Of a stretch of 64,000 nucleotides of DNA, positions 46,808 to 58,034 are shown in pieces. The notes below the pieces were generated by a model. That model saw only the letters and a program-made list of their open reading frames with translations. It was not told the origin of the DNA and ran no database searches. The translations under genes and the position numbers were made by a program. Position 1 is the first letter of the stretch, and every line of letters begins with the position of its first letter. This DNA is from Cucumis sativus (lineage: Eukaryota > Streptophyta > Magnoliopsida > Cucurbitales > Cucurbitaceae), in assembly GCF_000004075.3 (NCBI RefSeq), contig NC_026655.2, positions 1,364,001 through 1,428,000 of the forward strand, in the 5' to 3' direction.

Positions 46808-48961
46808 AGAGTTTGTGTGGATGATGAATTTTATATTTAGAACAACTTGAGATTTTTGTAAATAACCCATCAAAAAATTAAGGGTTCTTTGATCTTTCGA
46901 CCATTATTGATCTTGTCAAGAAATGTTCATATATAGAACAAATTTTGTCATGTGAATTGATCAATTGATTTTCATTCTTCTTAGGAAAATTGGTAAGAAT
47001 TTGTTGTTTCTTTTCTTTTAAAGACTAGTTTTTCTATAATCTTTTTCGTACTTGTTCAACTTTTTAATTTCAGGCTTCACATATGATCTTACTGACATAT
47101 TCGTTGAAAAAGTGCTTAAGTTTGTTGTTTGGACTGGCTGCATCTTCTACTTTCCATTATACGGATGAATCGTTCTTAGAAAAAGTGCTTAAGTTCTGAA
47201 TTTCCTGCTCCTTGTTTGGCGTAAGAATTCATGATCGGTCTCAAGACTGAACGATATATTACTTTGATACCATATTGACTCCTTATACTATAGGTTCCAA
47301 GAGTTCAGAACACAAGCATTCAACTTCAAACGAGAAATTTCATTTAAACAAACAAAAAAAGGTTGGAATTTTTTAAAAATCCAATTATCTTTAAGCATTT
47401 CCAGCCCCTTTTCCTGTAATAAATCAACTTTTTCAAAAGAAAAATTCACAAATCAATCCTTTATAGCAAATATTGGTAACCAAAATTTAGACTGTATTCG
47501 AAAATTCATTAAATAAAAAACTGTATTTTAACAAATAAAAAATAAATTTTAAACATAAGAATGAGAAGAAAAAAACATGAAAATATTAGTTGAAAAATAA
47601 ATTGGATGATGTCCACCACTTCAATTTCGGTGTAATTATAACAATCATTATTTTCACCCAATTCACACTTAGCATTGACATCAACTTCATCTTTATTTTC
47701 TAATTTCAACAACATTTATTTGATGGTCTGTTAGAGATTGTATTGAATTTTCCTTCATTAACAACTGTACTGTATTTGATGTTTTGTTAGATTTCAAGAT
47801 AATTTGTGACATCAAAAATAGATATAGATTCACTTCTATATATATTATCTAATGCTTTGAATAACCAAGCACCAAGTTCATGATTATCACTCGACAAGTC
47901 AAAGTCCAAGAGCTATGGGTGTAAGAATCATCCCAACCCAAATAACCTTGTAAGAAGGGTTGTGTTAGTTTAAAATTTAGGTTAGGTTGGGTTAATTTTT
48001 TTTTGTTTTTTTGAGGTGAGGGTTGAAAAAACCCAATCCAACTTGAATTAATGATATATATATATATTTATATACTTGGTACTATATTTCATTATTAATT
48101 TAGTAAAAGTAAATTTAGGTCATACAACTTCATTTCATTAACACCACTTCACGTCATGCCTCACATCCCTTTGCGTTACCTTCCTCTCGTCTCAGCTTCT
48201 CATCTCACATCTCTCCTTCTCAATGTCCGTCGTCGTCGACTTCTCTTTTCACCGTCTTCATTGGTGTTCTCTCAATCTACCTCTCGCACCACATGTTGGG
48301 TTAGAAATACCATTGAGTTATGCAGGTTGCCAACCCAACCAACCCAGAGATATGAGTTGAATTATTAGAAATGTCCCTTGACCCTAAATCCTACTTTGTA
48401 ATCCATACATATTTACCGTGTTTAGGAGGTGCATACTAGTAGAACACGTTAAATATGTATGTTAGATTTCCAATTTCACAACAAATATCAAATTTAATAA
48501 AGTTGTCAGTGAAATATAATGGAAGGGTTTATAAGTTAGATATAAGAATAAGTTCAATGTCACATTTTCCTAGGATAAGTTACTGAAATGATAAAAAAAG
48601 CACAAGTATGTTTATGTTGTAAGAGGACGTTGATTTATAAATTCCAAGCTGAAACACTTTTAAAAACAATGAATCTGAATCAACTATCATAAATTTCAAT
48701 ACAATTTGAGATATAGTAATATCTCCTCCCCCTGTATAATGTATTTAGCAACAGAGGAGGAATTGACTTACAAACTATTATGTTTTATGACAAAGAAGAA
48801 AGCACACACCACAAGACAGGTTGACACACTTTCAATTCATTACTTAAACTCACTCCTGTACTCGAAAGAGATCACCCACTTCAAAACCCCACACAAATAT
48901 TACAATAACCAAAATAGGAACGAAACAATAAAATTCCCCATCAGTTATATTATTATTATCT
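46808..48961. other. Intergenic between convergent WRKY and unknown gene
   Basis: 3' flanks plus AT-rich DNA. Around 47920-48360, inverted GGTTGGGTT and AACCCAA motifs (47983-47993, 48030-48036, 48332-48341) suggest a decayed nonautonomous DNA element, but ends are unclear. No gene supported. Confidence 0.45.
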
Positions 48962-51316
48962 TCACATCACTAATTGTTCTGTTGAAATCACTTCAATTTG
49001 GGGAGCCTCCTGTAAGAACATGAGAGAGAAAGAAAAGGCAAGAGTTCACATCATCATAATTTAAAATGATGTAGAAACAAATTGGAGATGCTGAGGTCTT
49101 TTAAGGTTAAAAGAAAACGAATCGCTATACCAAATTTTCTTTGTTTGATTGCACAGAATCTTCTTCAGGACTTGTGGTAGCTGGAGCTGCAGATAAATAT
49201 AGAATTGCAGTTATGTTTAATTGTTGCAAACTTTTTTGGTAATTGAAATCATTTTCTTTTACTCACCCTTCTCGCTGGGCTGTTTCTTTCCTTGCTTCTT
49301 GGTCTTTTCCTTTCCTTGAATGGGTTCTTGCTTGTTTGACTTATGGGGTTTCTTCAAAGATTTTTTCGTTGTCTCTGAAGTTGAATTTGGGGCAACATTT
49401 TTATTCCAAGTTCCTCTGTTTCTTGGTGTTGTAGTAAGATTTCTCTGATTGACCTCAGTGACTGGGGTAGTTTTGGAGACATCGGCGTTTAAGGATTTTG
49501 GTTTAAGCTTCCGAGGCTCTACTGAGGATGAAGAGCTATGAACTTCATCATCTGAAGACCTTGTTCCCACTTCAGGTCCCTGGGAAATGGATTCAGAGAC
49601 CTGTAGTTGCTCTGTTTCTTGTGCGGAATTGTAGTTTTCTAGCAAATCTTTCACCGTTTGTTCACTTTCATCAAGGTTGCAACGATTAATATAGGATTTG
49701 AGTTCATCACGCATCCGATGAAGAGGCTGGTTTTAGTAAAAGGATTAACGTCAGAAACACTTTTCATAATTAAACACTATCCAACTGCATTAATCTGAAA
49801 AATTGTAAGACACAAACAGACCAAGAAAAATTTAAGAAAAGAGTATTATTACCTTGCACCCTGCCTCCAATGCAAGCTTAAAGAATCCAAGCGACACTGA
49901 ATGCTTAGAAGCAGCTTCAGAGAGCTTGATCTGCGATAGCCAATATGATGTAGAAGATAAAAGGTGGAATGTTTTCTTGCTTGACCGCGAAAAGTCAGAA
50001 ACAGGTGTGTCACTTTTCCCCTGGCTCCTAGCAGTTCTCCGGACCTCTGATATTGGTGTAATGTTGCCAACTAATTTTCGAGTCGGGCTTAGATTTTTAG
50101 TTGGTATAGAGAGCCTTCTTGGTGGTTTAGCGGACTTGTCCTTGGCAGATAGTTCAAGGACTCCAACACTTTTGCTCACACTGGACACAGATCTTCCCCT
50201 GAATTTTTCAACCAGATGTCAATCAATTTCAAGTTCTATGCAATTTCCAATGTACATCTCCGATAAAATAACTTGGGTAGATCCAAGAAGAAATGAAACC
50301 AGTACTGGGAAAACGAGCATTCAAATTGAAGCAATCTCATACTAGTGAACATACCACAGCAACAATTATTCAAAAGGTAAAGCAAATAGAATTATTTAGA
50401 ATAGTCTCACATTGACTAAATGACTGCGTGATCAAGGGTTTACAAGAAGAGGACAGCTATGAACAATGGTATAAGACATTTATCAAAAACAAAACCAAGA
50501 GGTTTATGCCTATGGACAACATCATACTATTATGGAGATAAGTGGAGTATCTAGGAGATTGATACTTGGTTGTTCCTAACATCATCAACACTAAGGAATA
50601 TGAGCAAGAACAATTTTTTTCTATTAATCCAACCAAGAGGGGATGGAAATTATGACTTAACCATTAATCACACAAGGAAAGAAAACAAGACAATAATAAT
50701 GATAGTTTGCTAGAAAAATCATGTTTCGTCAATCAGATCATATCTTAATTCAGGTTTAGCAGATTACCGTAAAGTTACATTCCTAAATCTTCGAAAAAGT
50801 TACACGTTGTTTCAACTCATTAGAACCTTACACTTCTCTCTCTCTCAATCTCTTCCATCGTTTCCCTCTAAAAAAACGATTAAGTATTACTATTAGGAAC
50901 CCTAAACTTCCTCCATTGCTAATGATAATATTAACCAAACACGACCGACCAAAATTAGAGTAAACAAAGTAAATTCATTTAAAAACTGATATCCACCAAA
51001 ACCCCCCCAATAAAATATCATATAAAAGATAAATAGCATCAAGACAAGGAGCCAGTACCTCTTTGAGGCAGAAGAAGGAGGATTCGACAATTCAGGAGCA
51101 GGAAGCTTGTCATCTTTAGATTTATTATTCCCCGAACGCAAAGCATAGCGCTGAAGCTTGGGTCTGGCTGCGTTACCTTACTCATCCAAAATCCAAACCA
51201 AACCACCAAAAATCAGGCAACAAAAATGAAAACTAGAAATATTTAGAAAGGGAACTGAACAAAGAAATCAAACCAGGAAATGGAGTAGATTGCTGGTCCT
51301 TGATGGATTCTTCCAT
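48962..51316 (-). CDS. Conserved-looking basic Ser/Lys-rich protein of unknown function
   Basis: 356 residues in six exons (minus): 51274-51316, 51059-51176, 49853-50198, 49267-49726, 49131-49186 and 48962-49009; all GT-AG, phases 1, 2, 0, 1, 0. Start MEESIKDQQ, then a basic N-terminus (AARPKLQRYALRSGNN, KPPRRLSIPTK). A helical, probably folded core follows (SSTSYWLSQIKLSEAASK, FFKLALEAGCKPLHRMRDELK); the C-terminal third is disordered and Lys/Ser/Thr-rich (EKTKKQGKKQ). No signal peptide or membrane helix. The sharp contrast between the conserved-looking core and the low-complexity tail suggests a nuclear or cytoskeleton-binding adaptor, but that is a guess; I do not recognise the family. Two identical G-boxes lie upstream. 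Confidence 0.8.
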
Positions 51317-51556
51317 AGCTCTTGTTCTCTAGAATTCCTCAAAAGTAGAAATCTCCAATCTCTCTCCCCCGCTCCGATTGAAAACGACAAAAGAATTTTT
51401 AATACACAAATTTGTTGCGCTCAGTGGAGCTCTTCCAATGGCGGGATTTTATACTCAAAATGGAAGAAAATGGAAGAAATATTAAAAAAAGAAGAAAAAG
51501 GAATTAGGCGGGAAAGTATGGAAACTGTCAAAATCATTTACTCGCGCTGTATGAAC

Positions 51557-51640
51557 GACACGTGGATAAAGAAAGGTGTAAATTATCTGATTTGGTGTGA
51601 ATAAGCGCTGGTTTATCAAACGTTAATGATGACACGTGGA
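51557..51640. promoter_or_regulatory. Pair of identical G-box/ABRE sites
   Basis: GACACGTGGA occurs at 51557-51566 and again at 51631-51640, 74 bp apart, 240-325 bp upstream of the ATG of the unknown gene. CACGTG is bound by bZIP/bHLH factors; ACGTGG is the ABRE core. Confidence 0.5.
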
Positions 51641-51888
51641 GGATTTCGAGGGATTTAAAATTTCTAACTAAAAGAGAATGGACGGTGGTGATGAAAGAAG
51701 GGAAAGTTTTTGAACGGCTACCTGATGCCTGCCCCACCATGACTTGTCGTGATGGCTTAAAGAGAAAAAGGTCCAAAAGAAATACGCTCACAATTTCGAA
51801 TTTCAAATTTAAATTTGTAAGCCGTTGAGATTAGGAAAGGAACAACCGTGCTTTTGCAGTTGATGTGAAGAAGATTCCGTTTGTCTAA

Positions 51889-51950
51889 TGGGCCTCCTTC
51901 TCTGGGCTGGACTGACATCATGGGCCGATTGGTCCTCAGTTGGTGGCCCA
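51889..51950. promoter_or_regulatory. Second site II (TGGGCY) cluster
   Basis: TGGGCC (51889-51894), TGGGCT (51903-51908), TGGGCC (51921-51926) and inverted GGCCCA (51945-51950) within 62 bp. About 570 bp upstream of the minus-strand gene start. Confidence 0.45.
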
Positions 51951-52029
51951 GGTTTTAGCTTCTATTGGACCATGACACCTCCAACTCATTCGACACCATC
52001 TTTCTATAAATAGTGTACTTTTCCTCTCA

Positions 52030-52570
52030 ATCGTTTTATTGAATTGGTATAGTTGCAAATTTAGCAATTAAATTCAAAATAATTAGGTATATAGTGCAAC
52101 ATTTTTAAAAATAGCAAAATTTGTCAAATTCTATCAATGATAGAGTCTATCATTGATAGACCATGTTATAAAAATTGATTTATCACCGATACATCATTCG
52201 AGTCTATCAGTCATACAAGTTTATCAGCGATAATTTTGCTATATTTGCAATTTTTTAAAAATATTGCTATATCCTTAATTATTATTCCTCAAATGGTCAT
52301 CTATTACAATTATCCTATTGAATTTGTACTAGGGGATACTTGCCATTGTAGTAATTAGATTCAAAATAATTAAGTATGTAGCAACATTTTAAAAATATTA
52401 CCAATATAATCAAATTTGTCAAAAGCTATTAATAATAAGAGTCTATCACGGATAGGCGATGTCGCAAATATTGAAACCTACAAATCTATTAACAATAGAG
52501 GTTTATCACGGATAGACTTTGTTATATTTGTAATTTTTTTAAAATAATGGTAAATACATGATAATTATTC
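52030..52570. repeat. Two diverged tandem copies of the palindromic AT-rich repeat
   Basis: Copy one, about 52060-52280, and copy two, about 52350-52560, both run ATTCAAAATAATTA..TATGTAG, ACATTTTTAAAAAT, AAATTTGTCAAA, GAGTCTATCA, then TATTTGTAATTTTTT. Copy one contains the perfect-looking palindrome TCTATCAATGATAGA (52127-52141). Related material occurs at 38460-38875. Confidence 0.6.
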
Positions 52571-52846
52571 TAAAAAATTGATATTTATGGAGTGTTTAAC
52601 AAAATAGGTGAAACAAAGCTCAAAAGCACAGTTGATAAAAGAGTATTGGAACAAAACAATATATTATGGATCTCTATGAAATGATCCAGTGAATAATATT
52701 TATTCATATAGTAAATTCTAGTGAAAATAGACGGGGATGGTACAGCTCTAAAGAATCAAGCTAAAAAATTTCTGCATCAATAATGATGATACCTAGATTT
52801 TGAAAATATACAATGCAAAAGGAGGAAGTAGGAGAGAGCAGTGGAT

Positions 52847-55800
52847 TCAACCAGAATTGTAAGCAGTAACTTGTCCAGGTTCATACACAATACCATAAAC
52901 TGGACCTGTCTGTCCAAAACGGCTTCTTTGTGAAGCTGATCTCAAAGAGAGGGTTCTCAGAGAAGGCAGTGGGTGCACGTTAGGCGGCACCGGCATTTCG
53001 TCGGAGTGACCAGATATGCATAGAGAACCTGAATCATCTTGTTCCCAGTAAACTTCTACCATTACTCCGCTTGGATTCTCAGCGGTCTCTGTTCCTGGAA
53101 TTCCCACAAATCTTGCTCCTACTGGTATCTGTAGTGTCATAGTTTTGAATGCCATCAGGGGACAAAACAGGCAGCTTTCATAGAACCATTTATTTGGGAA
53201 GACAGCTCAAAATAATGTTCTTAAAAGGCAAAGACATTGACAAAACCAACCAAAACAAGCCAATTTTTTTTTTCCCTGGTAGACTTTAGTTTTACCTCAA
53301 GAGTATCACCGGATGCCATTAGAGTCAGTGACATCATGGTTCCATCAGCTGCAGCACTTTCCAACTCTGCCTGTTTTGCAATGTTCAAGAAAACTTCTTC
53401 AAGGGTAGTAAGACTGAGTTGGACATCCGATATTCCAAGCTCTCCCTTTCTCTCCTCAAGTTCATCAAAGAATTTCTGATCCACCATCATAACTTGTAAG
53501 TACTAAGCAAATGCGATTGCAACAAGTCAACAACCAATAGGCTAACTCACAAAATTCTCATAACAAATTAAACAATATTTTCAGAGTAGAAGTCAAAGTG
53601 ATTACCGTCAGAAGCTTTTCTCTGTCATGAGGGATGATGTAAGTTAGAAAAGATTTATGCTCTTCCTTGGGTAGAATATCCAAGCGCTATCATCATGGAA
53701 ATGGGAGGATTTCAGTTAAAAATTAAACATATATATACTATAGAGAGATTTAAGACCATTTTAGTTTACTGCACATACAGATTTGAAAAACTGCTTAATT
53801 TCTTCATAGCCGGCAGAGGTATTCGGTACCCCATTAAGAGATGGGGTCTGTCCGCCGTTGTGATTGTCAAAACTAACATTTGCAACAAAGCCAGCACCAA
53901 ATCTTGACTTCAACCTGATTGAGGTTCCAATGCAACGGAGCCTTCCCTTTGCCATGATTCCAATGCGGTCACTTAAGATGTCAGCTTCTTCCATTGAATG
54001 TGTTGTTAAAAGAATGGCACGTCCTTTCTTTGCACCCTCTATGATATCCCAAACGTGCCTCCTTGTTATCGGATCCATTCCAGTTGTCTGCATTTAAGTT
54101 TAGAAAGCTTTCAGTGTCTGCAAACATCATCACAGTTATTGCCATGGGTAACGATATTCAAATATGTGTACCGGTTCATCTAAGATAACCAACTTTGGAT
54201 CACCAATAAGAGCTATGGCAACACTTAACCGACGTTTCATTCCCCCACTGTAACTCCCTGCTCTTGTCTTTGCAGACTGAGTGAGTTTTACTTCTTCCAG
54301 TGACTTCTCCGCAATCTATTTGATTAAATACACAACCATCCTTAGAGGAGAATATTGAAATCATCTTTAAATTTACGTATTCAGCTGTAAAATATTACTG
54401 GTCTGATATACAGTACTTATTGATAATTACATACCGACTTTATTGAAGATGGTGGTAGACCTTTTATTGTTGCAAAAAGATGGAGGTGTTCTTGCCCAGA
54501 CAAGACTTCCCATAGTATATCAAACTGTGGCATGCACAGAATTCAAACAAACATAAATTTTTTCATAGAGAGAATTTGTAGGAAAAAGTTGAGAAATTTT
54601 GCAAGATAAAAGCACCTGGGGACAGACACCAATAATTTTCCGAATGTTTGCCATGCCAACAGAGTCACGAACAGAATTTCCATATATTAATGCTGTTAAG
54701 TAATATATGGCTCAATAAATAGTTCGCTTTAATCCAGAGACATTATGTCCAAAAAATAGAATTTAGTTGAGATCACATTACCATCTCCACCAGTCACTGG
54801 TGTAATCCCTGTCAAACAACTGATTGATGTGGTTTTCCCAGCACCATTTGGTCCAAGAAGACAAAATAGTTGATCCTTTGCAAAGTTCACCCACAAGCCC
54901 TGAAATTTATTTTCAGTTATTATATTTTTGTGACATTCCAATGGGGCAGTCATAAGTTTCATGTTAATATGCTGGTGCATATGGTAATAGAAATTTATAT
55001 GTGTTGTTGTAACCACGTCATATAGGTTAATTCGTAGCCAAAACTTTGAACCAGAAGCAAAAGAATACATATACATCTTGCAGCAGATTATAAGATGATT
55101 CTTTCATATGTTTAGTCTTCCCACCCTCAACCAAAAAGTTGTAAGTTATTTACCCTGACAGCGTGATAAGGAGAGGTTTTAGTGCATTTACAGCAGCAAC
55201 CTAACTTGACCTTCCAAGCTCCAGGATATGTTTTTGCTAGGCCACGTATTTGAACCGCAACATTTGGATCCACTATTCCATTTGAAAGTTGTTGTTTTAC
55301 TGTGCTTTCCTCTTCAAGAACATCTTCATCATCTGGAGTAATAGGCTCCAATACTGGAAGTGAACCCAAGCAACTGAAGATTCCACCCTCTATGGAAACA
55401 AATTTTCTAGTTTAAACATATTTGAACTCAAGGAGAAAGCCATGAGTAGAAAACTAGTGGTTGCTAAATTTCCCTACCTTCAACTTTACTTCCTCCTTTC
55501 CCTGTCCAATATCCTGGCCTCAAAAAGTAAAAGGCTGACTTTCTCACACCAGCGGCATTTGGAATGATGTTGTCGAAGTAGATGGCCAAGAAAAACCATA
55601 AGAAGAATGTTCCCACAAGCCATGAATAAATTTCATTCTGCCAGAATCAGAAATCCAAAAAAAAAAGTGTCATCGATGTCTTGTTTCGTCTAGTATTAGT
55701 GCACGGCCTAGTCAATTGATTTAGCATTAAATTGATAACATACTATAGTTATGACACATTCAGAACCCTTTGGAATACACTCTGTGCGACTACTCCAGCT

Positions 55801-58034
55801 GATTCCTGGATCACTTGGGGTGGCAGTGGCATCAGAGAGGAGAGAAAGAGCTTTTGCAAGAAGATTAGGCGGGAACAAGGACCAGATGATTTGGTAAGCT
55901 TTTGAGATGCCATCTGCATAAGGAAATCCAAATCCAGTAACAAGCTGTATAGAAAAATATAATCAGCCGTCGTGAAATACTGAAGCCATTTAGTATTTAT
56001 GTAGAATTTGTGCAAACGCATCATTACCTGAGTGAGAAATCCAACAATAAATATGGAGAAGCCCACAGTAGTAGATGAAGACGACTTGCTTATAAAGGCT
56101 GATAACATAAAAGCAAATCCAACCTAACATAAAAATTAATGGGAGAGATCATAAATCATTAATTTTGTGGTAATTGGTGTTGCAAGAAGATGTAAGATTA
56201 GAAAGAACAAGAATGAATTCAAGGACAAGGAGCCACTTCAAAAACATACCATATTGAGTTGGAAGAGAAAGAAGACAAGAAACACGACCGCAAAATTGTT
56301 TTTAGAGAAAAAATCAAACTGAAACATCATTCCAAATAGAACTGTGAAAATTGATGCAATGAGTGTCGTAATTCCTTCCCATGTGAGCCATGATAGCCAA
56401 TATGCAGTATCATACAAACCCATCATCGTCATTGCCTGAACATAAGTTGAGAGGGAAAGGTGCTGTTAGATTCTAAGAGAAAATGAAGGCTATGTTAAAT
56501 AATGATAAACATTCCAAAACACAGACCTGGCGAAGTTTAAGCTCTTTTTCTGTGATCAAGGAACTAATTTGAAGCACAAAGCCAAACATAGCAATGGCTA
56601 GGAAGAATGTTGGCCCAATAGTATTCACTGCAGAGAATTTGTTCACTGCAGGGTGTGCAAATTCCATGAAGTTCACAACCCAGCTAAAGTTGGGATCTGA
56701 ATAGAAAGAAAATATAGAGAAATGTTAGTCTCTCTCTCAGACTATTATTGTAAGAAGTGTCAAAAGTACAGAAATACATAGATTTCGTAACTTAAGTTTA
56801 TTACCCCCAATAAAAAATCGAGCTATTTCGCGCTCTGCGGCTATCTGAAGTGGAATTTGAAATTTAAATATGGGGTCTTCGTACTGTCCTCTCCTTGCCA
56901 CAGCAGTAGAATTAGTTTGTAAACCATAACTAATCACAGTCCCATTTCTTTCAGTGAAATGCAAGGCCCCAGGACAAGTCATAGGGTTGTTAAAAAGCCA
57001 TTTATCAACTTCAGCAGGTGTACCAAAAGATAGAACCTATCATTTGGCCATGTAGAAAAAAGTCAATCAAAAGGTAGAACCTATCACTTCGCCACAAAAA
57101 TTGCATTTAAAATTGTAAAATTAAACATTAATGCCTTTTCAAGTCATTAAAGGCATGTTTCCAAGTAACATGGCAAAGTTCAAAATCACTCCCAAACATG
57201 CACTTATTCATTTGGTTGGAATTCCCATTTACTGCAGATGGTATAACTATTTTCAGATGCCGGAAAAAACCATAAGACACTGAGTTAGGCAGTTCATTTC
57301 TCGTTGATTCTGTACTATAAATTAAAAAAATTATTTTCGAAAATAAGTTAAAAGATCGTCTCTCATTCATAATCCCAGCGCCAATTTCAGTTATAATCGA
57401 ATCATCATGAGAGTTTATTTGTATGATTATTGTATTAAGACAATTCTACTCCCAAGAAGGAAGCGGGCCATCACGAGATAAACTGTACGTCTCCTTCGCA
57501 TTTTATAAGGATTATATTCAGGATATTCCCGAAACCTTCAATTTTCATTGATCCCTTGCGTCCAAACTACGTAAAGCAATCAAGCGAAGATCCCAAAGCA
57601 ATGAAAAAAAAAATCCAATCGATCAACGATAACAGTCAAAAGAACTCGAAATTTCAAACACAAACCTTATTCGCAGGAATGGACCGGCCGGGATTTTTAG
57701 CCATAATAGCGCTGACAATGCTGCGGACCTTGGGGCTGGAGTCACCACTATACACAAAATCATAACAAGGAAGCTTTATGTAATACTTGTCCTCACAAGG
57801 TGGAATGGAAGGGTTAGAGTGAAGTTCAGGATTGCGAACATCATTCATAGAACTGGAGGAGCCAAAGCGAGATTCTGTGGCTTTCTGAATACAGAAAATG
57901 AGGAAAATGAAAAAGAGAGAGGAAAATAGATGAAGAAATGTAGCTCTCTTGTTCCGCAATGAAAGTAAGAGATTCTTCTTTAATAATGCTCGGTATTGTT
58001 GAAGAAGAAGCGGAAATCCGCTTCTTAATTCCAT
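52847..58034 (-). CDS. ABCA2-like: Half-size ABC transporter, subfamily A (ABCA2 type)
   Basis: 976 residues, 16 exons (minus): 57666-58034, 56805-57036, 56527-56696, 56250-56435, 56028-56123, 55744-55944, 55478-55637, 55154-55389, 54782-54899, 54616-54692, 54435-54524, 54172-54315, 53779-54087, 53606-53686, 53296-53475 and 52847-53128; 2931 nt. Membrane domain first: one helix near the N-terminus, a luminal loop, then about five helices ([38 protein letters not shown]). The nucleotide-binding domain follows: Walker [10 protein letters not shown] from residue 566, Q-loop GVCPQFD, signature SYSGGMKRR near 666-674, Walker B LVILDEP ending at 693, switch LLTTHS. The tail carries the ABCA2 hallmark [26 protein letters not shown]. 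All catalytic motifs are intact. ABCA family members move lipids or acyl-CoA; the substrate of ABCA2 is not known. Divergent from the ABCA7-like gene at 61276. Confidence 0.95.

Noticed and set aside
47266-47282. TGGTATCAAAG-like motif (minus strand) as a second LTR primer-binding site
   Set aside because: Mismatches the tRNA-Met complement and has no flanking direct repeats.
48156-48368. 70-codon Arg/Ser/Leu-rich open frame resembling a transit peptide
   Set aside because: Starts abruptly in AT-rich repeat DNA, has no continuation, and lies in a suspected decayed transposon.
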